A stretch of 64,000 nucleotides of DNA. Origin: Prostheceraeus crozeri (lineage: Eukaryota; Platyhelminthes; Polycladida; Euryleptidae). The translations under genes and the position numbers were made by a program. Numbering within the stretch: position 1 is the stretch's first letter; every line of letters begins with the position of its first letter. The stretch lies in contig CAJQUW010004437.1 in the NCBI GenBank assembly GCA_907163375.1, positions 62,001 to 126,000 of the forward strand. The letters run 5' to 3'. Shown piece by piece: positions 59,491 to 64,000 of this stretch. The notes under the pieces were generated by a model, which was not told the origin of the DNA, did no database searches, and was given only the letters and a program-made list of their open reading frames with translations.

Positions 59491-59706
59491 TCAGCCAACC
59501 AGCTCGTCTTTGCGATTCAACTGTGGTCTCCTGTTTCTGATGTAGCGAGCTTCAGCCAGACGATTTTCAAGAGGCGAACTATGCTTGGCAATGATATTGA
59601 TTGTGAAATCGAAAATGTCAAGGTTACTGTCGTGGTCATTTATCGAATGTTCGGAGAGGGCACTAGTATTGTTCTGCAAGCGCAAGATACTCAATATCAT
59701 TGCCAA
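59491..59706 (-). pseudogene. Penelope-like GIY-YIG endonuclease C-terminal fragment (minus copy)
   Basis: The 71-codon frame reads NNTSALSEHSINDHDSNLDI, then IIAKHSSPLENRLAEARYIR and ends NRRPQLNRKDELVG. The pattern SAL-x-EH...DH...F...E-x-x-IR...P-x-LN matches the C-terminal half of GIY-YIG nucleases in Penelope-like elements. These nucleases nick the target before reverse transcription. The reverse transcriptase and the GIY-YIG start are absent (5'-truncated). The DNA-level copy is intact over what remains. Confidence 0.75.
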
Positions 59707-59803
59707 GCATAGTTCGCCTCTTGAAAATCGTCTGGCTGAAGCTCGCTACATCAGAAACAGGAGACCACAGTTGAATCGCAAAGACGAGCTGGTTGGCTGA
59801 GAG
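59690..59803 (+). pseudogene. Penelope-like GIY-YIG fragment (plus copy)
   Basis: The inverted partner repeats IIAKHSSPLENRLAEARYIR through NRKDELVG and the same 3' non-coding tail to 59,988. It is shorter at its 5' side than the minus copy: homology begins at TCAATATCATTGCCAAGC. Confidence 0.75.
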
Positions 59804-60519
59804 ATGCTCTGTCTACGGTATTATCACCCTGATATATAAACCACCCACTCTGACTGCTTTTACCTTCTTTTTAGTGCACTGAGGCAGCGACTGCGTCGCG
59901 AAACGTTTGCCGTGTATATATTTTTAGCAACTAATTTTATTAAAGCCATTACTAAAGGGAACGCCGCATTTTTGCTTTCTCATCCTCACCGCACGGTATT
60001 ACTTTCAATATATCATCCATTGGAATACCTTGTTGCCTTGATCGACTTAAACAACCATCTACTACAGTGATGCATACCATTGCATTCAATATTTATTTCC
60101 GTATTTCCTGTGAATCAAACTGAATTCAGAAAGTTATGAGGTTCCCATATCTATTGGACTTTACCCCTTGTATGACATTACTTATTGAAAATACGAGTTT
60201 GTGATGAATGATGATTCATAAATTATTATTATGAGGCAAGCACTTGTCAATTGAAAGCCAGTCAGTATTTCTATTAAAATCAACCATCGACACCTGTCGA
60301 CAAAGGTCGAAAATGGAACCAAGTGGACCTTCTAACCTTCACAGGTGGTGGAGATGGAGATGCTTCGTCTTGCTTAGATTGTTTAAAACCCTTCTCCGAT
60401 GACTGTTGCAGGCATAGAAATCCGACAATACATAATATAAAAGGACTAGAATGGTCATTGACATTGAGAACAATAGAATTTTCGTGGACACGCGCTGTCA
60501 TGACAACGGTACCTAAACG

Positions 60520-60905
60520 ATGGCGGCTTCCAGAAGTAGGTCAGGGTCAGTAAATCAGCTGTTTTCGGTATCTTTCAGATGATCGCATTTTACAGAAGCA
60601 CCGATCATCAAAGAGGTAGAATGCTGTTGCTTTATGTGGATGTCAAAGAGAGCTACATAGATTTTCTGAATTGTCGGTTGAGTTGTATAATTCTCAGAAG
60701 TAATTCGTAAGTGCCTATCATATTTATTCGTGTTTGTATTTCTAAATTTAATGTATACATTTTTTTTGTCTGAATTCAGGCACCAAAATCCAGGAAATTT
60801 GTTCAATATACTACACTGCATTTCCTCAAACAGATAATGCAGCAAAATCAAAGCATCAAATTTGTCAATGTCTCCTCAGGGGTTCCTCACAGCTCCTTAT
60901 GTTAG
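60520..60905 (+). CDS. Weak two-exon candidate, possibly host-encoded
   Basis: ATG at 60,520 in a good context (ACGATGGCGG) gives MAASRSRSGS. A GTAAAT donor follows at 60,550, in phase 0. After 230 bp a strong acceptor (TTTTTTTTGTCTGAATTCAG) at 60,779 opens APKSRKFVQYTTLHFLKQIM, continuing to a stop at 60,903. The predicted product is 51 residues unless another donor extends it. Local CpG content upstream is higher than in the surroundings, which would fit a promoter. I do not recognise the protein, and chance is a real possibility. Confidence 0.2.
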
Positions 60906-62985
60906 TGAGCTGACATGTAGTCTTGCTTGCTTTCCCACAGACGAGACGAAAACTCTTCAATTTTATCATTTATGTTTCACTTGAAGGACCATCTATGTAT
61001 TAGAATTTGGAGTCGGATGCCATATTGAAGTGAACAATGAATTCTCTAGGCTACAATTCCTGTAAATGAAGCTCAAACTATTCTTAAATTTGCGCTGTCA
61101 TGAAAGATAAATGAACTCAGTCAGTCCTTTGACTGCATAGTCAAGGCAGTGGCTATTGCAACGGCTGATTCAGTACAATTTTGGTCTGACGACTATCACA
61201 GTAGCTGAGTCGGTGATAGCGAGTGTTTCATAAATATGTCTAAGAAAGGAAATAATCAATATCATAAATAAGTAAAAGATAGAAATTCTCTACAATAAGT
61301 GAACCAGTGAATAGAGAGTTTGGTCATGTATAGTGTTTTGAAGTCTCCTGTAACTGAGAAATATGATGTGTGGTAAGACATGGAAACTGATTGGACCGGC
61401 TCAGCCTGTAAAATAGCTGCGCGGCCAAAATTGCACCGACTAAGTAATTGCAATAGCTTGAAGTCAATTGCAATGTTTTTCGAAGTCAAATAGTCAAATT
61501 CAGGCCTTTTTTTACATATTGACAACATTACTTCGATATGCTATTTTGGCCCTTGCATTAATTATGCTATCGACGGCATTTAGTCATGTGGTCTTCAATA
61601 ATTTTGTCATTTGGCAGGGAAATTTTAGTGCAAATTCAACACGCCTATTGAAATGACGTACATCAACAATGATTGAAAATAATAGCCAGATTTTAGCGAT
61701 TAATGTTCTACAGTGAGTAGAGTCATTAGATTTTGGCGAATTCATCCATCAAAATTTGTGATATCTATCGCGCGCCTCGAATTTATCTTCCGAGCGGCGT
61801 TGGTTGTAGACATTGCTTGATTCATGAATAGAAAATTCATGACGAATTTCTTAATGCGATTACCAGTTGACTGCCGCATGCAAACTGATAGGTGGGTGAC
61901 GAGTGTCACCCACATCAGATGCACCGAGCGGGATTTTCTGACAAGAACTGCATAGTGGAATAATGCCTAAAGTCGGAAATCCACTTTGTCACTATGCATG
62001 TTGAGATAACTGGCATGGTTGATGAATCTGGCGGACAGGCCTGCGAAGTGTTGAAGGAATAAACTTTTATGCAAACATATGTTTCACTGCTCTTGTTCTC
62101 AAGACGATCACTTGAGAGATGAAACGCATACAATTTGGCTAATTTTCTCGTCTTTTGACTAATAGCGGGTCATAATCATCACCACCACCTATGCCACTGT
62201 CTTGGTCATCGTTTGGATAATAGCTTTACTAGATCGAATCATTTAACTTACATGTAGTTCCAGTCATAAACATGATAGCGAATTAGCAGAACCTTCTCAC
62301 GACCCTGCAACTCTTCTCCGCTGACTGCTGCTATGCAGTGAGCCATTAGCTTCAAAAATTGTCAATAAGAAGTCATGGAAGGTGATCAAGTGTTTTCTCA
62401 GGTCATGCGATTTGAAAAAAGATAAAAGTACTTGCACTAATATTAATTAAATTCAGCATGCAACTTTTTACAGTTGGTGTATCTCTTCCATAATAGGAAA
62501 AGTGCTATTAAACTCCGTTCACCATTTTTTGAAGTGACGTATTATTCACTCAATATTAAGATAAAAATTATGCATGTTGTACATATACAGTATTTGACAG
62601 TTGTAAGTACATAAATTTGGTAACATATTGTGACTGAAATGAAGATAGTATAAATGTTTCGATGCATCGCAGTGGCTTCAATTTACGATATTTCTAGATA
62701 AAGTCAAAATGTTGTTCTAATTCGAAATCATTGAATTAAGATCACTTTTAGACAGAATGCACTCTGAAACATATTCAGTCATTGGAATCATTTGAGACAT
62801 AAGATGGCGGTAGGTCGCAAACGAAATAGAGACTAATTGGCTCGATATTGGTCAGATAACACACCATCTCATAGATTCTTTGTCTTGTTTACTTCGGCGA
62901 AGTGGTCAGAACATACTCGACTATGCTTATTAGGAGTAAAGTCTTTCCATCCTGTGCTCCGACACTATTAATTGAACAAAGACAT
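60906..62985. other. Unassigned non-coding sequence
   Basis: No supported gene or repeat is seen. Several short frames show no family motif. Confidence 0.5.
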
Positions 62986-62989
62986 TTTT

Positions 62990-63385
62990 TGGGAAGTATT
63001 GGTGCCGCTGCCACATCCGACGAAAAAGCACTGCGCCATTTTTACAACAGTGAAGAGCTGATGCGGTTGCTTGGGTTGAATGAAGGTGTTGATAGTTTAT
63101 TAAGGACAAATGGAGTGAGATGGTGTGGCCATGTTTTGAGGACGGATGAATTTAGTGCTTTGAGGAGAGCGCTGAATTTTGGGGGTAGAAGAAAGCGAGG
63201 ACGACCCAAGAAAATGTGGAAGACGCTACTGGAAGAGAAATGTCTTGGATAGGCCTGACGAAAAAGTACGTATTGGACAGAGGGAAATGGAGACGATGTG
63301 TGAAGGCGATTGCGGCACGATAAGGTACATCCGGCCACCCTCGGACACGGGGAAATCACCGGATTAAAACTGGATAATTAACTAA
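62990..63385 (+). pseudogene. LINE 3' end: C-terminal tail of a non-LTR reverse transcriptase
   Basis: The segment LLRTNGVRWCGHVLRTDEF followed by GGRRKRGRPKKMWKTLLEE is the conserved RWxGHVxR ... GxRxRGRPxKxW tail found at the C-terminus of many RTE- and CR1-like RT proteins. In another frame, LDRGKWRRCVKAIA (about 63,265-63,310) continues the usual ending, so there is a frameshift near 63,245. The rest of the RT and endonuclease is absent (5'-truncated), as is common for LINEs. A 3' untranslated tail ends near 63,385 with TAACTAACTAAG. Confidence 0.8.
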
Positions 63386-64000
63386 CTAAGTGGCGCCCTT
63401 CGATTCAGATAAAGTGCGACTCGAACTAATGAATTCAATCTCGAGTTCAATATTTTCCAAGTACCGATATCTCGAATTCGAGATTGCAAGTAGGCCTATA
63501 TTAGGTTCGTGTCAATTACTCATAAAGCGCAATTTATTGCATATGGTAACAGGTGTTCAAGAGGCTTGATGTCTGACAGTGGCCGATTTAATTTCATAAT
63601 TCTGTCTTTCTTCTTAATTATAGAAATATTTCAATTACGATTAAAGAACGATCCTTGTTTGCATAAATGCGATAAGAATGGTGTTTCACAAAATTTTATA
63701 CTATATTATCTCAAGTGAAAACAGTTCTGTTTATCAAAGTTTTAAATATCCAGCTAAATGAAGCAAAGGCGTAGGAGATGAATCAAATTACCGGATTCTT
63801 GACCAAAACTGTGTGAAATAGCAGGTGGAAAGTAGGTAAAATTACCCAATTCGACAGTGCTGTGAAAACATGCTTAATAAACTACTTGAGCATTTGAAAA
63901 GCATGGACAGCCTATGAGTATGCAATACTCATAAAAAATAAAAAAACTCGGAGACGTATTCACTACGGCAATTAATGAAATTCATGAAAACAAGTGTTAC
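63386..64000. other. Unassigned non-coding sequence
   Basis: No gene or repeat recognised. Confidence 0.5.

Larger units (their letters stand above)
59271..59988. mobile_element. Penelope-like element foldback with 12-bp target duplication
   Basis: Two near-identical arms of about 300 bp (59,303-59,602 and 59,690-59,988) in inverted orientation surround a unique ~90-bp centre. CCGCACGGTATT occurs directly before (59259-59270) and directly after (59989-60000) the whole unit. This is a 12-bp direct duplication. A 32-bp segment at the left has no counterpart at the right. Each arm codes for the end of a Penelope GIY-YIG endonuclease read outward, so the unit is two 3' ends joined head to head. 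Confidence 0.85.

Noticed and set aside
59585-59660. Plus-strand start MAMILIVKSKMSRLL as an intact Penelope protein
   Set aside because: The first part is the complement of the opposite copy across the palindrome centre; only the sequence from about 59,690 is homologous to the endonuclease.

Overview
The window is animal genomic DNA: AT-rich, intron-bearing in at least one element, and packed with eukaryotic transposable elements. The element mix (RAG1/Chapaev-like, piggyBac, hAT, Tc1/mariner, Penelope-like, Ty3/gypsy, non-LTR, tRNA-SINE) and the recurrent AGGCCTA-type motif suit a marine invertebrate, such as an echinoderm, hemichordate or mollusc. The sequence alone does not fix the phylum. 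No convincing host gene is present. One weak two-exon candidate lies near 60.5-60.9 kb.

Layout. (1) 0-5.3 kb: a 762-bp hAT remnant with its 8-bp target duplication, then a decayed CR1/L2-like LINE 3' end. (2) 5,298-29,029: one Ty3/gypsy LTR retrotransposon with ~1.49-kb LTRs and CTAT target duplications, inflated by nested insertions. Its 5' LTR carries a piggyBac-type element (TTAA ends), which itself carries a 3.08-kb DNA transposon with an intact 691-codon transposase frame. Its 3' LTR carries a second, diverged transposon of the same family with ~850-bp inverted arms. The internal region has gag, an env-like segment placed before pol, protease, RT/RNase H and integrase, and is broken. (3) 29-42.9 kb: mostly non-coding, with a 1.9-kb TIR element, a mariner-like MITE around a TA microsatellite, a perfect-looking hairpin and a decayed piggyBac transposase. 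(4) 42.9-53.8 kb: a nest bounded by long inverted arms. It holds a CACTG-ended DNA transposon with a DUF7869-like transposase, a dead piggyBac and a further TIR element. (5) 54.3-59.1 kb: a second broken gypsy relic interrupted by a complete-ended Tc1 element. (6) 59.27-59.99 kb: a Penelope-like foldback with a 12-bp target duplication. (7) 60-64 kb: mostly unassigned, with a LINE 3' tail at 63 kb.

The most interesting content is the pair of transposons (5,664-8,744 and 23,216-27,756). Their proteins combine a cysteine-rich N-terminus resembling the RAG1 N-terminal region (CxxC ... CxxC ... CxxCN) with a DDE core whose C-terminal half resembles RAG1/Chapaev. Termini read C[AG]CGG.TG.C.GGAAG and target duplications are 4 bp. 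They resemble what I recall of the mollusc N-RAG-TP elements. The second strong item is the CACTG/DUF7869 element, whose 2-bp TG target duplication is supported by an empty-site comparison inside this window.
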